From Fibrobacterota bacterium (lineage in GTDB: Bacteria > Fibrobacterota > Fibrobacteria > UBA11236), in assembly GCA_019509785.1 (NCBI GenBank), contig JAEKLQ010000036.1:6040-70039 (forward strand): a stretch of DNA of 64,000 bases, given 5' to 3'. The notes under the pieces were generated by a model, which saw nothing but the letters and a program-made list of their open reading frames with translations, had not been told where the DNA came from and searched no databases. Both the position numbers and the translations under genes were made by a program. Of this stretch, positions 44,138 to 52,386 are shown one piece after another (positions within the stretch are counted from its first letter, which is position 1; each line of letters opens with the position of its first letter).

Positions 44138-45583
44138 ATGGAAACCGTAATCGCTCCCGCCCCGGGCCGGAAAACCGAAGTCCCGTTCACCCCTCCGCAA
44201 CGGCTGATGCTGACGCTTTTGTGCAGCTCCATCTGCATGGTGGTCCTCGACTTCTCCATCGTGAACGTCGCCCTCCCCTCCATCCAGACGGCCTTGGGAT
44301 TCAGCCAAGCGGGCGTGCAATGGCTGTTCACCGGCTACGGACTCGTGTTCGGCGGATTCCAATTGCTAGGCGGGCGTTTATCCGATCTCTATGGGCGCAA
44401 ACTCATGTTCCTATCCGGCATCGCCCTTTTCGTACTGGCGTCCTTCTTGGGCGGTTTGGCCGGCAGCCCGGCCATGCTGGTGGCCATGCGCTGCCTACAA
44501 GGCTTGGGCGCGGCCCTACTGGCCCCTTCGGCCCTGGCCTTGCTGATGGGCGTGTTCCCGGAGGGCCCCGCCCGCAATCGAGCCTTCGGCATCTGGGGCA
44601 CGGTCGCCGCCGCCGGCTATTCCATCGGCGTGGTGCTGGGCGGTATCCTGGTGGCTTGGCTCGGTTGGCGATGGATCTTGTTCGTCAACGTGCCCTTGGG
44701 CGCGGTGATCCTTGGCGCGGCCTGGCGCTTGCTTCCCGATCCCCGCGCCGAAGGCCCACGGCCCCGCCTCGACGTGCTAGGTAGCGTGCTGGTTACGGCG
44801 GGTCTGATGGCGCTGGTGTACGCCTTGGCCCGGGCCCCCGAGGTCGGTTGGCGTAATAACGCCACCTGGCGCACCGGCCTGGCCGCCCTGATCCTTCTCG
44901 GCGCCTTCCTGATCGTCGAGATGCGCACCGCCGAACCCCTGATGCCTTTGCGCATCTTCCGTTTGCCGGGCATCGCCGCCGCCAATCTGGTCTGCACCTT
45001 CCTGAGCGCCGCCATGGTGGCCATGAACCTGGTCCTGACCCTGCATCTGCAACGCGTGCTCGGCCTAACGCCCATCCTCACCGGACTGGCCCTGCTCCCG
45101 CACGGATTGGCCGCGACCTATGCGGGCCCCTGGGGAGGCCGTCTGGCGGGGCGCTTGGGCCCCAAACGGGTCTTGGTGGGCGGCATCGCGCTCGGGTTGT
45201 GCGGGCTGCTCATATTGGCCGCGTTCCTGTCCACGCGCAACACCTATTGGTACCAAATCTTTCCGGCCACCGTGCTTCTCTCTTTCGGGATCATGCCCGC
45301 CTTCGTATGCCTGACCCTTTTGGCGACTGCGGGCGCGCAGCCCCAGGACCACGGGCTCGTTTCCGGCATCGTGAATACCACCGGCCAATTGGGAGGGGCG
45401 CTGGGCCTGGCCGTGCTGGTGGCCGTCGCCGCGGGCCGCACCGCCGCCGCGCACGTCGCCGGCCTGCCCGAAACCGAAACGCTCATCGCCGGCTACCGCG
45501 CGGCGCTCGCGACCGGGGCCGGCTTCATCGCGGTCTCGTTGCTGATCGGGATGATCGGGCTAAAGGGCAGGTCGGAGGATTAG
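44138..45583 (+). CDS. MFS transporter, DHA2 (EmrB/QacA-like) family
   Basis: A 481-residue, about 14-helix major facilitator of the DHA2 drug:H+ antiporter family. LDFSIVNVALPSIQTALGFS (motif D1-type helix 1), GGRLSDLYGRKLMFLSG (motif A) and GYSIGVVLGGILVAWLGWRW (motif C, antiporter signature) are all present. It probably exports drugs or toxic metabolites across the inner membrane. No periplasmic adaptor (EmrA) gene is beside it, and no TetR/MarR regulator is nearby. Confidence 0.9.
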   Translation: METVIAPAPGRKTEVPFTPPQRLMLTLLCSSICMVVLDFSIVNVALPSIQTALGFSQAGVQWLFTGYGLVFGGFQLLGGRLSDLYGRKLMFLSGIALFVLASFLGGLAGSPAMLVAMRCLQGLGAALLAPSALALLMGVFPEGPARNRAFGIWGTVAAAGYSIGVVLGGILVAWLGWRWILFVNVPLGAVILGAAWRLLPDPRAEGPRPRLDVLGSVLVTAGLMALVYALARAPEVGWRNNATWRTGLAALILLGAFLIVEMRTAEPLMPLRIFRLPGIAAANLVCTFLSAAMVAMNLVLTLHLQRVLGLTPILTGLALLPHGLAATYAGPWGGRLAGRLGPKRVLVGGIALGLCGLLILAAFLSTRNTYWYQIFPATVLLSFGIMPAFVCLTLLATAGAQPQDHGLVSGIVNTTGQLGGALGLAVLVAVAAGRTAAAHVAGLPETETLIAGYRAALATGAGFIAVSLLIGMIGLKGRSED

Positions 45584-45606
45584 AAAACGATGACGTGGAA
45601 CGGGAT

Positions 45607-46212
45607 TCAATCGGCCGATGCGGTGCGGTCCGTCGCGCCGGAACCGGAATCCCGCCGGCACATGCATCTGCGGTATTCGACAAATTCGGCCTGCACTCCA
45701 TTCAAGAGCGGCGACGCATTCACGATCTCCAGGCTATCAGCCCGGATGTCCCAACCCGTGTTACCAATCTCGGTAGAATACGGCGAAGAAGAACCGCGAG
45801 GGAAGAGAACCGTCTCGCGAACCAGCTTCCTTTTCAAGTACATCTTAAGCGTACCCAGGTCGGTCCCTTTGGAGGTATCCTCGTCCACGTCCTGCCGCTT
45901 GGACCGATAGATGTCCGGATTGACGGCTTTGGAGGTATCGTAGTGGAGGGAGTGGATGCGGCGGTAGGTAGCGCTATCGCACCGGATGTTCATCTGGGAC
46001 AAGGTGCCAAAACCGCGGGTCCACATGTGCATTCCAAAATGCCCGTCCTGAACCCGAATCATCGTGCGGAAATGGACCGTGGATTCGCTGCATAAAAGGA
46101 GGGCGTAAACCCCGTACAGAGTGGTGCAACCCGAGAGAAGAATGAGCGCCGCCAGCGAACACGCCATCGACAGGGCCAAAAATCCATGGCACCTCCGAAT
46201 CGTCGCGTTCAT
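45607..46212 (-). CDS. lipoprotein downstream of the antidote-like regulator
   Basis: A 201-residue lipoprotein; ATG 46212 has GGAGGTGA just upstream and starts a signal peptide with lipobox LLSGC (Cys29). The mature part (TVHFRTMIRVQDGHFGMHMW, GFGTLSQMNIRCDSATYRRI) has no recognised domain and its base use is less GC-rich than most neighbours. It begins 21 bases after the antidote-like regulator gene, so the two form an operon. Confidence 0.6.
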   Translation of the reverse strand: MNATIRRCHGFLALSMACSLAALILLSGCTTLYGVYALLLCSESTVHFRTMIRVQDGHFGMHMWTRGFGTLSQMNIRCDSATYRRIHSLHYDTSKAVNPDIYRSKRQDVDEDTSKGTDLGTLKMYLKRKLVRETVLFPRGSSSPYSTEIGNTGWDIRADSLEIVNASPLLNGVQAEFVEYRRCMCRRDSGSGATDRTASAD

Positions 46213-46233
46213 CTTCACCTCCGGATTCGCTTT

Positions 46234-46662
46234 CTAGGCTTTGACGAAGGCGATCTTTACCTTCAACGCCGCCAGGATCTTCCGCAAGGTATCCACCCCC
46301 GGGTTGCCTCCGCGGGAGAGCGCCTTGTATAGGCTCTCGCGGTTGAGGCCGGAAGCCATGGAAATCTTCGCCATCCCTCCATGGGCGAGGACAACGTCCT
46401 TTAGCGCCACGAGAAAGGTTTCCTCGTACTCGTCGTTGAAGCATTCGGTAAGATATCCTAAAGCGCGATCCGGATCATCCCGGAGCGCGGGGTGGAGATA
46501 GGTTTCGTAAGCCGCGCGGGCGGGCCGTTCTTTTTTGGTAATCCGCCCAATATCCTTTTTCCCTTTCGATATCTTGGGCTTGTCCCCGCTTCGCCCCCCC
46601 AGTGATGAGGGGGATGAGCGCCCTCCCATCCTTTCCGCAGTAGATCCGATAGCCCGGGCCAT
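46234..46662 (-). CDS. addiction-module antidote-like HTH protein
   Basis: A 142-residue protein whose last 95 residues match the family of putative addiction-module antidotes (HigA/TIGR02684-like): YLHPALRDDPDRALGYLTEC, then DVVLAHGGMAKISMASGLNR and ESLYKALSRGGNPGVDTLRK, with the ending ILAALKVKIAFVKA. The N-terminal 45 residues are a basic, Ser-rich extension (GGRSSPSSLGGRSGDK) not normal in the family. No HigB/RelE-type toxin gene lies on either side. The promoter 84 bases upstream has a palindrome in its spacer, so the protein is probably autoregulated. The downstream partner is a lipoprotein gene. Confidence 0.78.
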   Translation of the reverse strand: MARAIGSTAERMGGRSSPSSLGGRSGDKPKISKGKKDIGRITKKERPARAAYETYLHPALRDDPDRALGYLTECFNDEYEETFLVALKDVVLAHGGMAKISMASGLNRESLYKALSRGGNPGVDTLRKILAALKVKIAFVKA

Positions 46663-46745
46663 AGTCAATCCTCAGCTTGATAAGGGTATGGAAATAATTG
46701 CATCCCCGAAGTTACCCGATTTCAACCTAGCGCGATACGCTTCAA

Positions 46746-46774
46746 AATGTAGCCTACAGGCTACAATGAGTCAA
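46746..46774 (-). promoter_or_regulatory. promoter with palindromic operator for the antidote-like operon
   Basis: On the minus strand: -35 TTGACT (46774-46769), a 17-base spacer and -10 TACATT (46751-46746). The palindrome TGTAGCCT-AC-AGGCTACA (46748-46765 on the plus strand) covers most of the spacer and part of the -10 box, as in autorepressed HigA-type promoters. The predicted leader is about 75 bases. Confidence 0.65.
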
Positions 46775-47161
46775 GATGAATCGGCCCATCCCCCAAATCA
46801 AATCAATCGCACCCATCCCGTTCTTCTCCGCCGCGCGCGAGGCGTCGATCCCCCAAGCATGACATCCCCGCTTTCCGCCGGTCCGGCGAAAAGCGATCGC
46901 TGCCGGGTCGATCCGGCGGGCCCGGCCTGCGGAGCCGGTGAGTTCGCGAGCGTACGTGCTTCGGGGTAGGGAACGGATCAAACCCAGCGAAAGCCCGCGC
47001 GCGCGATACAAGGGACCTCGAAGAAGAATGCGCGGGCGTCGTCTCCCCGAAACACGGAAGACCCGGATCCACGACCAGCGAGCATCCGAACCGGATCCGC
47101 AGTCCGGGACCGCCAGACCCACCCCAGCGAACTACTTTTTGCACAAAACGAAAGGAAAAAA
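46775..47161. other. gap without recognised gene
   Basis: Between the antidote promoter and the EamA gene I see no coding region that I trust; all frames here are short or of shadow type. An A-rich ribosome site (AAAGGAAAAAA) just before 47162 belongs to the EamA gene. Confidence 0.5.
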
Positions 47162-47578
47162 ATGTCCTGGTGGATCTACGCCCTCCTTTCCGCGTTCTTC
47201 GCCGCCCTCACCACCCTCTTCGCCAAAGGCGGCCTCAAGGGGATCGACTCCGATCTCGCCACCGCCCTGCGCACCGGCTTCGTCCTGGTTATCGCATGGG
47301 GCATCGTCTTCGCACGAGGCCAGGCGGCCGGGGTAACCTCCCTGTCACGGAGAACCCTGCTCTTCCTCGCGGCGTCGGCGCTCGGGACGGGGTTGTCATG
47401 GTTGTGCTATTTCCGGGCCCTGCAAGCGGGCAAAGCCGGTCCGGTGTCCGCCCTGGACAAGTCCAGCCTGGCGATGACGATAATCCTGGCGGCGGTTTTC
47501 CTGGGGGAGCGCCTTACCTTCAAAACGGGAATGGGGACGGGCCTCATCCTGGCGGGAATTCTCGTATTGGCGCTATGA
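47162..47578 (+). CDS. single-EamA-domain (DMT superfamily) transporter
   Basis: A 138-residue inner-membrane protein with five predicted helices and one EamA domain: WWIYALLSAFFAALTTLFAK, LATALRTGFVLVIAWGIVFA, LLFLAASALGTGLSWLCYFR, AGPVSALDKSSLAMTIILAA and FLGERLTFKTGMGTGLILAG. The PVSALDKSSL and FLGERLT motifs are typical. Full-length DMT proteins have two such domains, so this half-size protein probably works as a dimer. Substrate unknown. It faces the tRNA gene convergently. Confidence 0.88.
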   Translation: MSWWIYALLSAFFAALTTLFAKGGLKGIDSDLATALRTGFVLVIAWGIVFARGQAAGVTSLSRRTLLFLAASALGTGLSWLCYFRALQAGKAGPVSALDKSSLAMTIILAAVFLGERLTFKTGMGTGLILAGILVLAL

Positions 47579-47652
47579 GCCCCGGGCGGGGGGCGGTGTT
47601 CCCGGTGCAATCTTAAGCCCTTAGGCTTAAAGCATCGTTCAAGGGGAAAAGT

Positions 47653-47729
47653 TGGGGTGATCGATGGGATTTGAACCCACGACCAGTGGAACCACAATCC
47701 ACTGCTCTACCAACTGAGCTACGACCACC
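47653..47729 (-). tRNA. tRNA-His (GTG)
   Basis: A complete 77-base tRNA including G-1 and encoded CCA. Acceptor stem GTGGTCG pairs with CGATCAC, D-arm GCTCAGTTGGTAGAGC, anticodon loop TTGTGGT (anticodon GTG at 47693-47695 on the plus strand), T-loop TTCAAAT. The extra G-1 opposite C73 is the identity element of tRNA-His. Confidence 0.97.
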
Positions 47730-47783
47730 ACGGAACGGGGCTAATTTAGAAACGGCAGCGGGTTATGCCAAGCTCGGCGGCGC

Positions 47784-48038
47784 TTAAGCGCGCCGTGCGG
47801 CGTCGGAAAAGGCCTGTGTGGGGATACGGCCGGCCCGCAAGGATCCCGGAACGCCGGCGATATAGGCGCGGACGCGCCTCTTGACGGGGGTGCAACCTTT
47901 CCGCGGGGGAGGCGGAAGCAGCTTCATCGTGAATTGATTGTCCCCGAACTTCCGGTTCTCCCGGCTCATGAAAAGGGATAAGCCCAACAGGAAGAGGACG
48001 AAGCCGGACAGGAATGCGGTGACTGCGTAGGTGAGCAC
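47784..48038 (-). CDS. possible small membrane protein
   Basis: A GTG-started frame of 84 codons: one transmembrane helix (LTYAVTAFLSGFVLFLLGLS), followed by a basic tail (SRENRKFGDN, PPPPRKGCTPVKRRVRAYIA). The helix followed by positive charge is what a real single-pass protein would show. Against it, no ribosome site is visible and a TATACT box lies only about 7 bases before the GTG. Otherwise the 550 bases between the tRNA and the next gene hold nothing recognisable. Confidence 0.35.
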   Translation of the reverse strand: MLTYAVTAFLSGFVLFLLGLSLFMSRENRKFGDNQFTMKLLPPPPRKGCTPVKRRVRAYIAGVPGSLRAGRIPTQAFSDAARRA

Positions 48039-48279
48039 GATTCGAGTATAGCACCCGGCATTCCGGGTCGTCCATCGCTCCGTACCGGCCGGTACAGGAC
48101 CGGTCCATGGCCCTGGCATCGCGGCGGGGCATGCCGCAAGCTCCCCAAGCGCATGGGGCCGCGGGCCCCTATTCGCCTTTAGATTCCTAATCGTTTTTGG
48201 GGAACTGGAGGGTATCTTTCCCCGTATCCGGCGATTCGAGGACGCGCCGGATCCTTTATGGAACCTTGAGGAGGAGAAC

Positions 48280-50304
48280 GTGCCCCCATATCGCGGATGG
48301 CCTTCCGCCTTAGCGGTACTTTCCATCGCCACCCTGGCGTTGGGCGTGCTGTTGGCGGGATGCAATCTCTTTTCGCCCCTGGCCTCCGATAGCCGCGGCG
48401 ATCTCACCTATGAAGGGCTTTTGCTCAAGGGCGACAAGGCCATCAACGATGGCGATTTTCCGGCCGCGGAAGGTTGGTTCGCGCGCGCCATGCAGCTCAA
48501 CTACCGCGGGTCGGAAGCCTACCTGTTCGATGCCAAGGCCTTGGCCGCCGAGTATAAGATCGATTACACCACCCTGAACAACGAGTTCAACAAACGCCGC
48601 AACCAGGACGGGAACGGCGCGAAGGGAATCCCCTTCATCGACTCCGGGACCAGCATCGAGAAGATCGACAGCACCTACTATCCGGTGGCGCAATCGGTGG
48701 AGAACCTGGAACACATCCTGCGGCACGCCCGCGACACCGTGGTCATCCCGGGAGGATGGAAACTGCTTCCCGACGGGGACACCGCCGGCGACGGGCACGT
48801 CTCCGAAGGCGTCGCCCGGCTGGACCTGGGGCTGTTGGAAACCATCAAAGGCATGCTCGGCGCGCTGGACCTGGACGGCGATAACCATGTCTCCCGCGAT
48901 TGCGGACGCAATATCTGCCCGGACGACGGCTCCGCGGAGGCCTGCCGGGCCACATCGGCTTATAAGGCGAAATGCCCCGAAGGGCCCGCCAGCGAGCTGA
49001 ACCGCTTCGAACGCTTCAAGCTGCTCACCCAGAACATCAATATCGACAGCCTGACCAGCAATGACGTCCAGGCCAAGCAGATCTCCAGCAACCCGAACGA
49101 CATCAACGATTTCCTGGACCACATGCAGGGGCCCATCGCGGCCTCCAGCTACAACCTGGACTCGGTCACCGGCGCCATGAACGCGCATAACGAGACCAAG
49201 CTGAGCGGACAGCTGACCAGCATCGTCACCGACGTCTCCAACCTGAGCGATTTCCTTTCCTTCATGCGATACAATGATCACAAGGATAACGACTTCGACA
49301 CCCAGGATACGACCCGCACCGAACCCATGGTTTGGCACGACTACGACCGGGACCATGGCATCCGCTTCGATTACGACGACACCCTCACCTTCCTCAAGTA
49401 CATGAATTCGCCCAACAACTACGATGCGGCCAACATCGGGCATCCGCTGCATCGCTACCACTATCCAGACTTGTACGTGAAGTTCACCGATCCGGAATGG
49501 CTCAAACGGCCGGTCGCCTTCGACACCTCCAAGAATTCCCGCAGGTCCATCATGATCCACCATTGCATCGACGTGGCATCTAAATTGGTCATAGACGATG
49601 CGCTCAAGCTCCACTTGCAGACCGTCACCTGCTCCACCTATACCACCATCCTCAAGCCCACGGTAACGCCGCCTAAGCGTAACGGGGTGGTGCGCAGCGA
49701 TTGGCAAAGCGGGACCTACGGCATCGACGAAGAGATGTTCGATGATCACGACAACGATTACGACGGCTTGAAGGATGAGGACGCCCGCAACGCGAAGGGC
49801 ATGGACGACGACGACGACGGCAATCTGACCGTGGACATGATCGGCACCTCGCCGCCGCCCATGGTCTGGCACGATGTCGCCGGGCATCAGAACGATTGCC
49901 CCGACATGGACACCCTGCGGGCCATGCCGCCGCCGCCTTTCCAACGCAAGTTCTGCATCGGTTCCTTGGAAAACCGCATCTACCTGGCCCAGCATTATGG
50001 CGACGATTCCCTCTTGGCCTACTACTCCCCGGTCCTGAACGTCGGGGAATCGGGCAAGCACAGTTGCCTCGATGATGTCGATAGGCTCCCCGCCGACTAT
50101 AAAGCCGCGGCGGCGCAAGAACCCGATAGCAAGATGGATTTCAAGGATGCCACCATAAAAGCTTGTCAGTATAAGCATATCTGGAAATCGGGCATCCCTC
50201 CCCCCAACTCGGAATGGACCTCCGGCACCTTCGGGGTGGACGAGGAGATCTTCGACGGGATCGATAACGACGGCGACGGCTGGATCGACGAGGACGTAAG
50301 ATGA
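48280..50304 (+). CDS. lipoprotein with calcium-binding-type Asp loops
   Basis: A 674-residue lipoprotein (GTG start with GAGGAG; lipobox LLAGC, Cys28). A TPR-like helix pair follows (LLLKGDKAINDGDFPAAEGW, FARAMQLNYRGSEAYLFDAK). Asp-rich loops resembling EF-hand or thrombospondin-type Ca2+ sites occur near residues 197-207 (DLDGDNHVSRD), 488-501 (DDHDNDYDGLKDED) and 659-672 (DGIDNDGDGWIDED). The last is at the C-terminus. Cysteines are numerous and even. Its stop overlaps the ATG of the next gene (ATGA), so the two products likely act together at the outer membrane. Family not recognised. Confidence 0.7.
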   Translation: MPPYRGWPSALAVLSIATLALGVLLAGCNLFSPLASDSRGDLTYEGLLLKGDKAINDGDFPAAEGWFARAMQLNYRGSEAYLFDAKALAAEYKIDYTTLNNEFNKRRNQDGNGAKGIPFIDSGTSIEKIDSTYYPVAQSVENLEHILRHARDTVVIPGGWKLLPDGDTAGDGHVSEGVARLDLGLLETIKGMLGALDLDGDNHVSRDCGRNICPDDGSAEACRATSAYKAKCPEGPASELNRFERFKLLTQNINIDSLTSNDVQAKQISSNPNDINDFLDHMQGPIAASSYNLDSVTGAMNAHNETKLSGQLTSIVTDVSNLSDFLSFMRYNDHKDNDFDTQDTTRTEPMVWHDYDRDHGIRFDYDDTLTFLKYMNSPNNYDAANIGHPLHRYHYPDLYVKFTDPEWLKRPVAFDTSKNSRRSIMIHHCIDVASKLVIDDALKLHLQTVTCSTYTTILKPTVTPPKRNGVVRSDWQSGTYGIDEEMFDDHDNDYDGLKDEDARNAKGMDDDDDGNLTVDMIGTSPPPMVWHDVAGHQNDCPDMDTLRAMPPPPFQRKFCIGSLENRIYLAQHYGDDSLLAYYSPVLNVGESGKHSCLDDVDRLPADYKAAAAQEPDSKMDFKDATIKACQYKHIWKSGIPPPNSEWTSGTFGVDEEIFDGIDNDGDGWIDEDVR

Positions 50305-51455
50305 GCGCCCGCGCGACTTCGGGCCCGCGCGCCCTCGCCCGCTTCGCCGTCCCGGCCGTCCTGGCCGCCTTCACGCTCCTGCCCCACCCGGTCATGGCGG
50401 AGTCCGGGCCCCAGTTCCGCGATCTCGAGTCGCAGGCCATGGGCCGTTCCGGGGTAGCCTCCTCCCACGGAGCCTCCGCCCTCTTCCTCAACCCCGCCGC
50501 GTTGGGCCGGGCCACCGGAGGGGATTTCGGAGTCTCCGCGGACATGGGCGTCAACGGCGTGCTGCTCGACTACGCCCAATGGGCCAAGGACAATTCCCAG
50601 AACCTGAACAACTTCGATTCCCTCTTGGCCCATATAGGCCCCATCGACGATAAGTGGGCCCCCTTTTCCAATTCCATGATCGTCTACGGGAATTGGCAGG
50701 GGGTGGGCATGGCCGCCCTGTTGGATACCCGCTACGATCTCACCGTGGCCAAGGCCGTCGTCACTCCCGTGCTCGGGATCGGCGCCTTGTCGGACGTCGT
50801 GCTTACCGCGGGCCGCGGCTTCGCCGTCGACGATGGCTACCGCTTCGGCGTCGCCTTGAAGTATATGTACCGGCTGCGTTACGATGATCGCCTGGTGGGG
50901 CCGGGCGACGAGGATTTCTACACGGCCAAGCATCGGTTGGAGAGGAAAACCTCCGGGATATTCGGCGAGATCGCCAAGATCCAGGTGGCCGGCGACATCG
51001 CCCAGACCGAGCAGGGCGCCGGCCTCAATCTGGGCGCCGAGAAGGACATCGATAAGGCCTGGACGGCGGGCCTCTCGCTGCTGGATTTCCCCACCGTGCT
51101 CGATCAAAGCTTCGTCCGCCCGGATGTCGATCTGGGATTATCCTGGCATCCCGGAGTCAACTGGGTGCCCGACCTGGGGAACCACTTGGTGGTGAACCTG
51201 GATTGGCAGCATTTCCTCATCCCCGGCACGCCCTGGTTCAAGCAGCTCAAGCTCGGGGCCGCCTATGAGGGCTGGATGAACGGCCGGCAGGTGGCCTATA
51301 TCGGGATGGGCCTCAACGACGGCTATCCCACCTTCGGGGTCCGCGTGGGCTACATCGTCTACCTGAGCTACGTGTATACCGCCGAAGAGATCGGCACCTA
51401 TCCCGGGCAGGACAAGCTCAGCTTCCACAAACTCGTTTTGCAAGCGGAGTATTAA
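50301..51455 (+). CDS. outer-membrane beta-barrel protein (PorV/FadL-like)
   Basis: A 384-residue exported protein: signal peptide to about residue 33 (LLPHPVMA), then GRSGVASSHGASALFLNPAA, the N-terminal signature of FadL/PorV/UPF0164-type barrels (small residues then NPAALG). Strands with alternating residues fill the rest, ending FHKLVLQAEY. It overlaps the Ca2+-loop lipoprotein gene by four bases and is probably translated from the same message. A role as a porin, a transporter or a scaffold for the lipoprotein is possible. Confidence 0.75.
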   Translation: MSARATSGPRALARFAVPAVLAAFTLLPHPVMAESGPQFRDLESQAMGRSGVASSHGASALFLNPAALGRATGGDFGVSADMGVNGVLLDYAQWAKDNSQNLNNFDSLLAHIGPIDDKWAPFSNSMIVYGNWQGVGMAALLDTRYDLTVAKAVVTPVLGIGALSDVVLTAGRGFAVDDGYRFGVALKYMYRLRYDDRLVGPGDEDFYTAKHRLERKTSGIFGEIAKIQVAGDIAQTEQGAGLNLGAEKDIDKAWTAGLSLLDFPTVLDQSFVRPDVDLGLSWHPGVNWVPDLGNHLVVNLDWQHFLIPGTPWFKQLKLGAAYEGWMNGRQVAYIGMGLNDGYPTFGVRVGYIVYLSYVYTAEEIGTYPGQDKLSFHKLVLQAEY

Positions 51456-51507
51456 GGGCCCATTCGTTAAGGTCCCCCACTTCAGGGCCCCGCGGAACGG
51501 GCCCGGC

Positions 51508-52356
51508 TCATTCCCGCGCGCGCGCCAGCTTATCCAATATCAAGGAATGCACCATCCGGTTCGAGGCCACGATGCCCTGCCTCAAGACCGGATCCTGGCT
51601 GCGGAAATCCAAGCGCCGGCCGTCCAGGTCGGTCAGCCAGCCGCCGGCCTCTTCCAGGATCAACTGCGGGGCGGCCAAATCCCATAGGCACATGGGATTC
51701 TGGCGCGGCGAGACGAAAGCGGTGTAGGCGCCGCGCGCCACTTCGTTGATCTTGAGGGAACCGTTCATGCGATGGTAATGCGGATTGCCCAGCACCCGCA
51801 TCAAATCGGAGAGCCCCGGGGATTGCCGACCATGCGAGGTGATGAGGCTCAGGCGGGTCTCGGCATTCACCTTTACCGGCAGCACTTCCAAGGGCGCATC
51901 GACGGCCAGGAACCCCCGGAACGCCCCCTCGCCCTCGGCGGCGAAATAGATCTCCCCCAGTTCGGGCTTGTAGGTCATGCCGACCACCGGCTTCCCGTCC
52001 ACGGCCAGGGCCAGGATCACGCCGTAGTGCTGCCCGTTCCGGATGAAGCTGGAAGTCGAATCGAGAGGATCCAAGATCCAACAGCGATGGGCCTCGTGCC
52101 AGGGGGCTTCCTTGGGATTGAGGTGCCAGGTTTCCTCGTTGAGGATGGCATCGCCGGGGAAGGCGGCGGCGATCTCGCCGTCCAGATAGGCGGCGCACTG
52201 GTGATCGACGTTGGTGACGATGGAGTTATCGGCCTTGTAGGTGACTTCGGTGCCGGCGGCCCGGCCCGCCAGGAGGATATCGCCCGCCGCCTGGATGATG
52301 CGGTACATGAAATCGAATTCGGCGGCATGCCGAGAACCGGTGAAGACCTGCTGCAT
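51508..52356 (-). CDS. inositol-monophosphatase/CysQ-like phosphatase
   Basis: A 282-residue member of the lithium-sensitive IMPase superfamily, Mg2+-dependent phosphatases acting on inositol phosphate, fructose bisphosphate or 3'-phosphoadenosine. Motifs: ILNEET (first metal ligand Glu), WILDPLDSTSSFIRN (the DPLDST signature), and CLWDLAAPQLILEEAGG (third ligand Asp in WDxA). The sequence TNVDHQCAAYLDGEIAAAFP precedes them as usual. Substrate cannot be chosen between IMPase and CysQ type. No signal peptide. Confidence 0.9.
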   Translation of the reverse strand: MQQVFTGSRHAAEFDFMYRIIQAAGDILLAGRAAGTEVTYKADNSIVTNVDHQCAAYLDGEIAAAFPGDAILNEETWHLNPKEAPWHEAHRCWILDPLDSTSSFIRNGQHYGVILALAVDGKPVVGMTYKPELGEIYFAAEGEGAFRGFLAVDAPLEVLPVKVNAETRLSLITSHGRQSPGLSDLMRVLGNPHYHRMNGSLKINEVARGAYTAFVSPRQNPMCLWDLAAPQLILEEAGGWLTDLDGRRLDFRSQDPVLRQGIVASNRMVHSLILDKLARARE

Positions 52357-52386
52357 CCGGGAATAAAGTAAGAAACGGGAGGGACG

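Noticed and set aside
47613-47630. 7-base hairpin (TTAAGCC/GGCTTAA) between the EamA gene and tRNA-His
   Set aside because: No T-tract on either strand; too weak to call a terminator.
48310-50178. Long minus-strand open frame of 622 codons opposite the Ca2+-loop lipoprotein gene
   Set aside because: Antisense shadow typical of GC-rich DNA; its translation lacks domain motifs and the plus frame has a lipobox, ribosome site and recognisable loops.
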